This document shows positions 24,316 through 35,069 of a stretch of 64,000 bases of DNA, piece by piece; position 1 is the stretch's first letter; each line of letters begins with the position of its first letter. A program made the position numbers and the translations under genes. The notes under the pieces were generated by a model. The model saw only the letters and a program-made list of their open reading frames with translations, did no database searches and had not been told where the DNA came from. Source of the stretch: Diospyros lotus (taxonomy: Eukaryota > Streptophyta > Magnoliopsida > Ericales > Ebenaceae). The stretch is taken from contig NC_068341.1 of the NCBI RefSeq assembly GCF_014633365.1, positions 23,356,339 through 23,420,338 on the forward strand, given 5' to 3'.

Positions 24316-27300
24316 CTGGCATCAACTTAAGGCAGGAATTGTATAGTAGGACTTTTTGACCGACTTGAAACTCCTTCCTCATGATCAGCTTGTCATGTGC
24401 AACCTTTGTTTTCGCCTTGTAGATCCTTGAGTTCTCATATGCTTCCAGTCGAATCTCTTTAACTTCCTGGAGTTGGAGCTTCCTTTGGGACCCCGCTTGA
24501 CTGATGTCCATATTGCATTGCTTCACCGCCCAATATGCCTTATGCTCCACTTCCACCGGCAAGTGACACGCTTTTCCAAAAACCAACCTGTAGGGGGACA
24601 TGCCGATGGGGGTTTTGTAGGCGGTGCGGTAGGCCCATAGCGCATCTTTTAATCTCTTGCTCCAGTCTTTCCTGTGGGGCTGGACAGTCTTCTCCAAAAT
24701 CTGTTTGATCTCCCTATTTGACACTTCAGCTTGCCCATTAGTCTGTGGATGATAAGGAGTTGCCACTTTGTGTATTACCCCATACTTGCGAAGTAGAGTG
24801 TCCATCTTTCTATTGCAAAAGTGGGATCCTTGGTCGCTGATGATGGCCCTGGGCATGCCAAACCTGTAAAAGATAAGAGAACGAACAAACTCTGCAACCA
24901 CAACTAACAGAATGTACACATAACCAAATGACACAGGAAATGGACCCATGAAGTCAATGCCCCAAACATAAAAGATTTCACAAAACAATAAGGGTTGTTG
25001 AGGCATTTCATTCCTACGTGATATAGTGCCTGTGTGTTGGCAACGTGTACAATTCTTACAAAACTCATATGAATCCTTAAAGAGTGAAGGCCAATATAAT
25101 CCAGAATCTAGGACTTTCCTAGCTGTACGTTGGGGACCAAAGTGACCACCACATGCAAGTGTGTGACAAAAATTTAAGACAGAAGCAAACTCATGGTTAG
25201 GCACACATCTCCTGATGACTTGGTCACTACACATGCGCCACAGATAGGGATCATCCCACACATAGTACCGAGCCTGACTCTTAAATTTATTTAGTTGTTC
25301 CTTCTTAAGATATGCAGGTAATTCAGATGCAACTAAATAATTTACCAAATCAGCATACCAAGGCTCAGCACCATGAATGTGGTAGAGTAACTCATCTGAA
25401 AAATCATCTCTGATGGGTTGGGAGTCCATGACAGATGGATCTGAGGTGGAAGGAATGCGACTGAGGTGGTCGGCTACCAAGTTCTCTACTCCACTTTTAT
25501 CCTTGATCTCAATGTCAAATTCTTGGAGCAAGAGCATCCACCTTATCAAACGAGGTTTGGCATCAGGCTTCTTTAAGAGGTACCTAAGAGCTGCATGGTC
25601 AGAAAAGACAGTAACTTTAGAACCAAGTAAATAGGATCTAAATTTATCCAATGCAAAAACAATAGACAAGAGCTCTTTTTCCGTAGTGGTATAATTAGCC
25701 TGTGCTGCATCCAATGTACGTGAAGCGTAGGCTATGACATGGGATTTCTTCTCCACACGCTGGGAAAGGACGGCACCCACTGCAAAGTTGGAGGCGTCGC
25801 ACATCAACTCGAAGGGCAACTCCCAGTCGGGTGGCTGTATGATGGGTGGAGAAATCAATTGGCTCTTCAGTTCCTCAAATGCCCGCTTGCAGGGCTCATC
25901 GAAGTGGAAATTCACATCTTTCTGGAGTAGGTGGGAAAGTGGAAGTGCAACCTTGCTGAAATCCTTGATGAACCTCCGGTAGAATCCTGCATGTCCGAGG
26001 AAGGAATGCACCTCTCGTACAGAAGTGGGGTAAGGCAAAGAAGTAATAACATCAACCTTAGACTGATCCACTTCTATACCCTTCTTAGACAGAACATGCC
26101 CTAAAATAATTCCTTGTTCTACCATGAAATGACATTTTTCAAAATTTAAAACAAGGTTCTTTTCAATGCACCTCTCTAGGACTCTACCCAAGTTAACCAA
26201 GCAATCATCAAAAGATGTGCCATAAACTGAAAAATCATCCATGAGCACTTCCATGCAATGCTCTAGAAAATCTGAAAATATACTTACCATGCATCGCTGA
26301 AAGGTACCTAGAGCATTACATAGACCGAAAGGCATCCTCCTATACGCGAAAGTGCCAAAGGGGCAGGTGAAGGTGGTCTTCTCCTGATCCTCTGGGGCTA
26401 TGCAAATCTGGAAGTAACCAGAAAAGCCGTCAAGGAAACAATAATGTGACTTACCAGCCAACCTCTCCAACATTTGATCAATGAATGGGAGGGGAAAATG
26501 ATCCTTTCTGGTTGCTTGGTTCAGCTTTCTATAATCAATGTAGACTCTCTAGCTGTTCTGCACTCTCATGGGGATAAGCTCATTCTGCTCATTTGGGACC
26601 ACCGTGATGCCCTTCTTTTTTGGAACAACCTGTACGAGACTCACCCACTTGCTGTCAGAAATAGGGTAAATAATACCAGCTGCAAGTAATTTACTTACCT
26701 CCTGTTTTACCACATCAAGAATGGTGGGGTTGAGTCTTCTTTGTGGCTATCTTACAGGTTTGGCTCCTTCTTCTAGGAGGATACGGTGTATGCAAATAGA
26801 TGGGCTGATCCTGAGAATGTCTGCTAGAGTCCAACCTATGGCCTGCTTGTTCTTCTTCAGGACATCCAATAACCTTTTCTCTTGGTCAGGCTGTAAGTTA
26901 TTGGCGATGATGACTGGCAGCTTCTCGCCATCCTCCAAGAAGGCATACTTGAGATGCTCGGGAAAAGGCTTGCACTCAAGGGATGGTGGTTGCTGCAATG
27001 AAGGGACTAACCTGCTTGCCTTTATCTCAAGGGTACTATCTACCTGTTCAACATGGTTAGCAGAAACACTATCCTCCCCATGAGAAGTATAAGAATCAGA
27101 TTGTGCATGCTCAATATGAACATCAGAATCATGGCTATTCAAAAATTCATCAATTTCTAAGCATGCCACACATTGACTACTTCCATCACTACAGTCAGGA
27201 CAAAGAATAATGTTTGGGAATTCATGAACAGTGGGACATTCATCAATCAAATCACAAGACTTAGTGCATGCTTCATCAACCAACAATTGAATCAAGTTAA

Positions 27301-29713
27301 CTTGCAAGGTGGAATGATCTTTAGAGGGACATTTCATGGCCTCAAGTATGTTAAAATGAATGGTGCTACCAGCAAATTCCATGGAAAGTGTACCCTCATG
27401 CACATTGATGATAGTCCTTGCAGTTTTCAAAAATGGCCTACCTAATATAAGAGGTGCATGCTCATGCAAATTGTCATCTTCCATATTTAAAACATAAAAA
27501 TCAGCAGGGAAGATACAATCCTTAACCTTAACCAGGACATCCTCTAAGACTCCAAATGGGTAGGCTGTGCTTCTATTAGCTAGCTGGACAACCACTCCTG
27601 TTGGCTTCAAAGGACCACACTGCAATGAAGCATAGATAGAGTTAGGCATAACATTAATGGATGCACCTAAATCTAGTAAAGCATTGCTAAATTGCATGTC
27701 TTCTATAGTACAAGGAATGGAAAACGTCCCTGGATCTTTGCACTTTGCTGGCATGGCAGGTTGGATAAGGGCGAAGACATTTCTTCCAAGGTTGACTTGT
27801 TCGTTCCCTCTTAATCTCCTCTTGTGCGTACACAAATCTTTGAGAAATTTTGCATACTTGGGGATCTGTCTGATGGCTTCAAGGAGGGGTATATTGACTT
27901 CCACTTTCTGGAATGTCTCCAGAATCTCTTTATCTAATTCGGCCTCTACTCTTTTCTTGTTTTATGTTGCTCGATGTGGGAATGGCAGGGGCTGGTTATT
28001 GGAAGACTCTCCTTGTTCTTGATAGCTGGAGTTGGGCTGCTTGGCTTCTTGGATTGAGGAGGGTTATTGCTCATTGCTACCCTCTACATGCTGCTTCATG
28101 TTTGATGATCGTGGAGGGGTTGGGATGATCACTTCTTTCCCACTTCGAAGCATGATGGCACTAACATTACCCCTTGGATTGGTAACTGGTTGTGAAGGAA
28201 GCTGCCCCGAACCTTGACTCCTTAACTCATTGATGTTTGTGGCTAGCTGGCCTATTTGGGTCTCCAAATTTTGAATTGTGGTTTCTGTTTTTTGCTGGAA
28301 TTGGAGTGTATTGGCTGCTAGTTGCTTAACAAGATCATCCAAGCTAGGTTCTGACTTGGGTAATGGTGGTGCTTGTTGCGTGGCTTGGTTCGGCCTTGGT
28401 GGGGCATGGTTGCTGGAACTTGGACCTTGAGGATGATTTAATCTTTGTGGCTGCTGAAATTGTTGCTGCTGCAAGTTGTGATTCTGGTATGGATGCTGCT
28501 GGAATGACTAGTTTGAAGACCCTCCATATCTGAAATTTGGGTGATCCCTCCATCCAGGATTATAGGTGGCTGAGTAGGGATCATACTTGTGTTGTTGTTG
28601 TGGTTGATGATGTTGCTGGAATGGTCTACCAGGAAAGATTCCAGCACATGACTCTGTGTTTTCTTGCAGCTGGGGGCATTGGTCGGTGGCATGTGAAGGT
28701 AAGGAGCAAATTCCACATACCTGCTGAGGTTGCTTTCTCTCTAATGCCAACTGCCTGACCATGGAAGCTAATTCCTCAAGCTTGTTTTCTATCCTCTACT
28801 GGTCCATAGTGGCAGCTACACTAATTTCATTGGTGGCCTTTTCAGGGGTGTTCATCCGAGTGCCGAACTGTTGCGCATTTTGGGCCATCTTTGATATGAG
28901 CTCTTTAACAGCAGCTGGGGTCTTTTCTGCCAGGGCTCCTCCACTTGCAACATCTACCAAGTACTTGTCCATTGGGAGCAAGCCTTTATAAAAATATTGA
29001 ACAAGGAGTTGGTCACTTATCTGGTGGTGTGGACAGCTTGAGCAGAGCTTCTTGAATCTCTCCCAGTACTCATGTAGAGTCTCACCACTCATCTACCTTA
29101 TACCACAAATTTCCTTCCTTATTGATGCTGTTCTGGAGGCTGGGAAGAATTTTTTCAGGAATATCCGTTTCAATCCATCCCAGCTGGTAATGGCAGCTAG
29201 TGGCAGGTAATACAACCAGTCCTTGGTTGATCCATTAAGTGAGAATGGGAAGGCTCTCAGCTTGATTTGCTCTTCATCTACTCCTTGTGGTCGCATGGTT
29301 GAGCAAACAACATGAAACTCTTTCAGATGCTTGTGCGGATCCTCTCCTGCAAGACCATGAAACTTGGGCAACAAATGGATCAGTCCAGATTTCAATTCAA
29401 AATTTGCATCTAGCTGGGGGTATTGGATGCACAAAGGCTGGTAATGCACATCAGGTGTGGCCAGCTCTCTAATTGTTCTCTCATCCAAATGACCATGATT
29501 TCCATTTCCATTGTTTCCATTATTTCCATTCCCATTATTTCCATTACCATTATTAGCCATATTGATGAATTCTGGAATAGGTTCGGATGAAGTATTAGAA
29601 ACACTGTTAGGGTCAATCCTATCCCGAGACTTAAGCTCTCTAGCTTGCCTTCTAAGAGTGTTCTCTAATTCAAGATCCAACTCAAGTAATTTTTCCTTAG
29701 AGGACCTGGTCAT
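24316..29713 (-). pseudogene. Athila-type gag-pol polyprotein with seven stops
   Basis: One uninterrupted frame runs from Met at 29,713 to the truncation near 24,316 with no net frameshift. Gag: GETLHEYWERFKKLC near 29,080-29,035, a zinc-knuckle-like CGICSLPSHATDQCP near 28,720-28,675 and a Q/P-rich spacer. Protease: ALLDLGASINVMP near 27,690 (DLGA instead of D[ST]GA). Reverse transcriptase: [16 protein letters not shown] and [10 protein letters not shown]. RNase [18 protein letters not shown] and [12 protein letters not shown]. Integrase: HHCC ligands ([16 protein letters not shown]), [36 protein letters not shown] stops lie at 29,093, 28,796, 28,508, 28,064, 27,962, 26,747 and 26,549, each fitting a Gln or Trp codon hit by C-to-T or G-to-A. 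Confidence 0.95.
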
Positions 29714-30181
29714 GCACTAAAGATCAGTTTAAAAACAGCACACAAAATGGCCTATGCACACCAAAAACTCAAAAACACAAAAACACAAAACGTATCATTC
29801 AAGAAGCCCTTAGATGATTTTTTTATGCAGTTTTTCACAAAATTTCAACACAAAAACATTGACGGACTTAAAAACACTAAAAACCACACAAAATTAGCCA
29901 CTGAAAAACACAAAATGGCCCCAAAAGTGGTCTAAACGTTGGAATTTGACCAAAAAATGCCCTCCTCACTAGAAAATAGTGACTATTTCTCCTCACACCC
30001 CCATTCCTTTGGACACCAAAAATCAAGGCATTCCAAGATAGTCGACGGTGGTGAACAGTGCTGGTTATGGCAGAAAACAGAAGAAGAAAACAAAGAAGAA
30101 AACAGAGAAGAAAAACAGAAAGAATGAACAAAGAAAAAAAAGAATGAACAAATCTTGTTATGGCAGAATAGATTGATGATT
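29714..30181 (-). other. Athila-type leader, no gene
   Basis: Untranslated leader between the primer-binding site and gag. The minus strand is pyrimidine- and T-rich. Short frames here are chance. Confidence 0.7.
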
Positions 30182-30203
30182 CCCCGGCAACGACACTAAA
30201 ATC
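30182..30203 (-). other. Athila-type primer-binding site
   Basis: The minus strand reads AGTGTCGTTGCCGGGGA directly downstream of the LTR end. It is the canonical block after Athila 5' LTRs. Confidence 0.88.
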
Positions 30204-31616
30204 TGATCGAGACTGTCGAACCTCGATGATTGTAAAAAAAAAAAAATATTTTGGATCTGCAGCAAGGGTGCGACCCCAAAGTCGTCTCTCAAAGGAACCT
30301 CAATACAAATCTGTCATGACAAGAACTGAACGAGGGGGGTTTTTTTTTATGAAAAAGAAAGTATGAAGATTGAGTAAAAATATAAAAACGAAACTGTCTA
30401 TGGATCCAAACGCAACCAGTTACAAATCTTTCCCTTAAACCAGGTTTTCATCATCCCTTCTTATAGATTAGATCTAGCCGAGTTTCAACAACCAAAATCT
30501 GCATAAATAAATCTCCAACAACCGTCTAGAGATCAAATCAAAGCTGATATAAAAATCAAAGAAAACCTCCTTCAATCAGTCTACTAATTTTAATCTTCAT
30601 TCACACAGATTCCAGAACCTAGTATCCATAACCATCCATACCAAGTTATTTGTTTCTGCTTCTTTCCTTCGTGTGTTGTATCAACCGACTATAACATTAA
30701 AACCGCAATATAGAAAAGAGAAATCCACCCCGTATATGTTCATACAACCGTCTTGAACATGCACTAGAATAAGCGAAAAAGAAGTAGAGAAAACTTAAAA
30801 CAAATATAATTGAAATTTAAACCAGATTTCGTAGAAGCTTTCGGGATTCAAACCATGGAATGAGTTCGGATTTGCAACTGATTACAAGTGTTTAGCCCTC
30901 CATGGAGAAGAAAACAAAAACAGAGAAAAAATGGCTACTGTTCATGAGACAAAAAAATATATATCTCCTCTACCTAATGGCCTCCTAAGGTGCTTAAATA
31001 GAGCTTAAGGAGGAAATCCTAGGTTACCGCAACTTCACAGTCGATTTCGAATAGGATAACCTACGTTCTGGGCTTCTGCCCCTTCATAAAAATTGTAGAT
31101 AAGGAAGAGTAGATAAAGTTTTGCTTTTTAATCACTTGATTTGGATATCGGACGCCCAAGTTATGGCCTTTTAAAGAATCAGTGTCCAGTGTAGCTTTCC
31201 TAATTTAACCCAGCTATCTGGTCCCGACTTTGAAGCGTTGTTTGGAGGCCCAAACGAACTCGGATTTGGACAAACCAAACCATTCCAGAAATCCTAAGAA
31301 GTCCTCTACAATATCTCTGAAGATATCATTCACGTTCTAGGATTATAACTTGGCCAAAAATTTGAAAGAAGAACAGAAGGTCAAATCTGTCAGCACACTT
31401 TTGCTTCTTTGTCTCCAATCTCCTTGTTTCCCTTCTTGCCATCAAAATTCCTTATGACCCAGGAAGCCCTAATCTGTCCAAAATAAAATAAAATAGTGTG
31501 AAGCCCAATTCCTATAAAATAAAATAATACAAAATCAAGATGAATAAAATGACACAACTAACGTGCAAAAAGACTAAATATGAGGGCTAAATAATATGAA
31601 AATATACGCTCTATCA
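30204..31616 (-). repeat. Athila-type 5' LTR
   Basis: A 1,413-bp LTR; on the minus strand it starts TGATAGAGCGTATATTTTC and ends GTCTCGATCA. A TATTTAA promoter-like box lies at 30,994-31,000. No second copy occurs in the window. Confidence 0.85.
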
Positions 31617-32684
31617 ATGGGTACCCAAGACTACTAGGGGCTATGATGCTATATGGGTGATTGTTGATCGTTTGACTAAATCAACCCATTTTCTACCTAT
31701 CAAGAAGACTTATCCATTGAATAGATTTGCCAGAATTTATATTGAGGAGATCGTGAAGTGACATGGTATTCCATCCAGCATTGTATCAGATCGAGATCCT
31801 CATTTCACTTCTCATTTTTGGGGAGCTTTGCATGATGCATTGAGATCTCAGTTGAAGTTCAACACATCATTTCATCATTAGACAGATGGTCAGTTAGAGA
31901 GGACTATCAAGACTCTTGAGAACGTGTTGAGAGTTTGTGTTTTAGACTTCCAAGGTAGTTGGGATGAGCATTTACTTTTGGTGAAATTTGCCTACAATAA
32001 TAGTTTCCATTCAAGTATTGGAATCTCTGTATGAGGCTTTGTATGGGCAACCGTGTCAATCGCCAATATTTTGGAAGAGATTGGTGATAGGGCTTTATTA
32101 GGTCTTGAAATTGTCAAGCAGATGATAGAAAAGATCTGAGTGATCAAAGCTAGAATGAAAATAGCCTAAGACAGACAAAGGAGTTATGTAGGCAAGCGAC
32201 GACGAGACCTCAAGTTTGAGGTAAGCGACCATGTTTGGTTGAGAGTCACACTTATTAAAGGTGTGTAGATTTGGCGTAACAGGGAAGCTTCGTCCCAGTT
32301 GCATTGGTTCGTTTGAAATTTTGAGACGATAGGGACTTTAGCACATGAGTTAGTTTTGCCATCTCAGTTGTCCTATGTTCATAACGTGTTTCACGTTTCG
32401 ATGCTGAGAAAGTATGTGCTAGATCCTTAGCATGTGATTGATTTTCAGAATCTTGAAATTAGAAAGATGTGTCTTATGAAGAGATGCTTATAAGTATTCT
32501 AAAGTGAAAAGAAAAGATTTTGAGGAATCGATCAATTCCTCTCCTGAAAAGTGCAATGGCAGCGACACTCGTCAGAAGAGGTGACGTGAAAATAAGAAGA
32601 AGAGATGATGAGTCTTTACCCCTCGTTGTTTGAGTAACCAGGTACGAATTTGGAGGACCAAATTCTTTCAAGGAGGGGAGAAAT
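31617..32684 (+). pseudogene. Tekay-type integrase core and chromodomain, degraded
   Basis: The frame resumes with TTRGYDAIWVIVDRLTKS (first catalytic Asp region at VDR), IVSDRDPHF (second Asp motif), [17 protein letters not shown] (catalytic Glu helix), then [12 protein letters not shown]. Further on, VHNVFHVSMLRKYV leads into a chromodomain remnant ending near 32,640, which places the element among chromoviruses. Stops include TGA in the VK-HG position near 31,759 and TAG in HH-TDGQ near 31,878; others lie at DP-HV and in the chromodomain. The zinc-binding N-terminus of integrase was lost with the Athila junction. Confidence 0.88.
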
Positions 32685-35069
32685 TGTAACGACCCATTAG
32701 AGGGCTCAGTATTTATTCAAGAATGATTTAGTTAATTGTTGAAGTATTTGATTAAGCGATTTTTCCAATTAATTATTTAATGTGGTAATTTAGAGATTTT
32801 GAAGGAAAAGAATAGCATTTATTTCTTTTTAATTTTGGAGTTTAAAAGAATTTGCCAAGGTGGCAATTTAGATTTTTAATTGAGAGAATAGTATATAAAT
32901 AGCATTTAAAGAGCATTTAATTCTAGTTATTTATTTTGGAAATTAAATGCAAGGGCATGAAGGTGATTTTGGAGTTTTATTATTATTTGAGAGTTTTAAT
33001 AATAATTTTTGTATTATTATTAATTAAGTGGGACTATGTATTTAAAGAAGAATGAGAATCCATGTATGAGATGGATTTGGATTAAGAGTCTCCTAGTCTC
33101 CTAGGCTTTGAGAGTCTCCAAGTTCAATTGGGAGAGGGATTCCAAGTTATAAAAGGAAAGACATCTAGGACTTTATGTCTATATATAGAGCCCATTAGCT
33201 TAGCTTTTCTTCAAGCCGTGTGAAGAAAGGCCAAGAGATAGCAGAGGCTTGCTAGAGTCTTCAGGATCCCTCCAGTGTTTGATCAAAGAGTTCTATCAGG
33301 CAAGTATTCTTCCTGTAATCCCTTCCATTACAGGTTCATATCAGTTTTGATTTCAGATTATTCCAGTTTTTCGTTGTAGTTTTCAGATTTATATCAGTAA
33401 GCAAAGACGTATATATATATATATATGCGTATAACAGTGAAGTTATGAGTAAGTTCTATTACTCCTAATCCATTTTGGATTGCAAGTTTTATTAATCCTT
33501 ATCCATTTTGGATTGCAAGTTCCATTGATCCTTATCCATTTTGGATTGCAAGTTTTATTAATCCTCATCCATTTTGGATTGCAAGTTCCATTAATCCTCA
33601 TCCATTTTGGATTGCAAGTTCCATTAATCCTTATCCATTTTGGCTTGCAAGTTCCATTAATCCTTATCCATTTTGGATTGCAAGTTCCATTAATCCTTAT
33701 CTATTGTGGATTGCAAGTTCTATTACTCTAAGTTCTAATATCCGGATGTATCTAAAGTTCTTCGAGTATGATATCCGGATGGTTTGTTTATACATCCGGA
33801 AAGGTCAAGATAATATCCGGATGTCTCGCCTGATATCTGGATGCCTCCCTCAAAAGTTAAATTTTTCATTCGAATAGTCCCCAGTTATATCCGAATGCAT
33901 CAGTGAGATATCCGGATGACCAGAATCATATCCGGATGTCCTAGTTCATATCTGAATACTTCCCAGCATATCCGAATAGCTTCTGCTTTGAATGTCAATG
34001 TATCTGGATGAGCCTTCTTCATATCCGGATGTCTTTCATCATATCCGAATATCCTTCCTGATATCCCGATGACTTTTCCAGAAATCCAATTTAGCTTCCA
34101 GTGAGTCCTAATTCAAGTTTAATTCAATTAATGTATTCAATACCTTCCAACATTGAATTCATAAGCCAAAACATGACAAGTTAATCATACCCATACCCTA
34201 AATCATAGTTCATTGAATCTTAGTATTCTAATATATAGTTGAAGATCATATCATGTTCAGCATTATTTTGTGAGATTATGTGCATACATTTTGGTATGAG
34301 CATTGAGCATGACTTTATATGGAACACTACATATTGTGTGATAGCATTTATGTGAGCATTGCATTGCATTATGCACGCCAGGCGGCTTGTCCGCGGGGAT
34401 CCCATCAGTTTCAGTTTCAGCTTAGTTTATGAGTTGCTCGCCTGGTGGCAACCATGGGGCTAGGGCTTTGCCCACAGTATGTGCTTACAGTTTTTATGTA
34501 TGCAGGTTTCAGTTCAGACAGGTATGTATTATCAGATTATGTGGGCCTATAAGCCAAAGTTGCATACCTGCATTTAGTTTACAGTTTATGTGCATTACAT
34601 TTTTATGAATGCAATCAGACAGTGATTATCCAGTACAAGTTCAGTTAGCTATTTATCAGTATCAATATTCTTCGATTCAGCTTCAGTATTCTTTCCAGCT
34701 TATTACTTGCTGAGCTTTTGTAGCTCACCTTGTACTCTTCACCCTTCTAGGTTCTAGTAGAGGAGTATCAGATGTGGGGCCTAGCAGTAGTGTTTAGTAG
34801 TGTGTGTACGTGGAGCCGCTCAAGATAAAAGATGTCTGGGAGTCTGTTGAGTTTCATAGTGTTTTCTCAATTTAGATCTATTTTATATTTCAGTTGAGGG
34901 ATTGTCCCTTAGACAAAGTTTGTGCTTTTAGTCTATATTGACTCAGAGTTTTTATTCGAGTTGATTGAGATGTTCAGTCATGGTATCAGATTTCAAATTA
35001 TCAGTTAGTTTATCTTATTTTTCCCGTAGCACCTTCTTCTCGGGCAGTTCTAGGAGAGGGGGTGTTACA
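32685..35069 (+). repeat. Tekay-type 3' LTR
   Basis: A 2,385-bp LTR, almost identical to the 5' LTR apart from substitutions and small indels. It preserves the TATA box (33,180), eight 33-bp repeats (33,467-33,730), the TCCGGA repeat block and the hairpin at 34,712-34,726. Confidence 0.95.
33467..33730 (+). repeat. 33-bp tandem repeat, 8 copies (3' LTR)
   Basis: Eight units homologous to 20,011-20,274. The order of variant units (TTATCC versus TCATCC starts) differs between the LTRs. Confidence 0.92.

Larger units (their letters stand above)
24316..31616 (-). mobile_element. Athila-type Gypsy element, minus strand, one LTR
   Basis: On the minus strand: 5' LTR (31,616-30,204), primer-binding site TGTCGTTGCCGGGGA, leader, and gag-pol from 29,713. 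It stops abruptly near 24,316 within the integrase C-terminal region. The 3' LTR and polypurine tract are missing, together with the Tekay sequence between RNase H and the integrase core. This implies one deletion across the left junction after or during insertion. The left boundary is accurate to about 15 bp. Confidence 0.9.
19223..35069 (+). mobile_element. Tekay/Del-type Gypsy chromovirus, interrupted
   Basis: Near-identical LTRs (19,223-21,653 and 32,685-35,069) start TGTAACGACCCATTAG and end GGGTGTTACA. The perfect 5-bp duplication is CCCTA (19,218-19,222 and 35,070-35,074). An initiator-Met-tRNA primer site (TTGGTATCAGAGC) follows the 5' LTR and a polypurine tract (AAGGAGGGGAGAAAT) precedes the 3' LTR. 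The interior has degraded gag, protease, reverse transcriptase, RNase H, integrase and a chromodomain. A minus-strand Athila element replaces the zone between RNase H and the integrase core. The high LTR similarity suggests a younger insertion than E1. Confidence 0.95.

Noticed and set aside
25413..28991. Plus-strand ORFs of 60-120 codons
   Set aside because: They are antisense shadows of the Athila-type gag-pol, which runs on the minus strand with clear protease, reverse transcriptase and integrase motifs.
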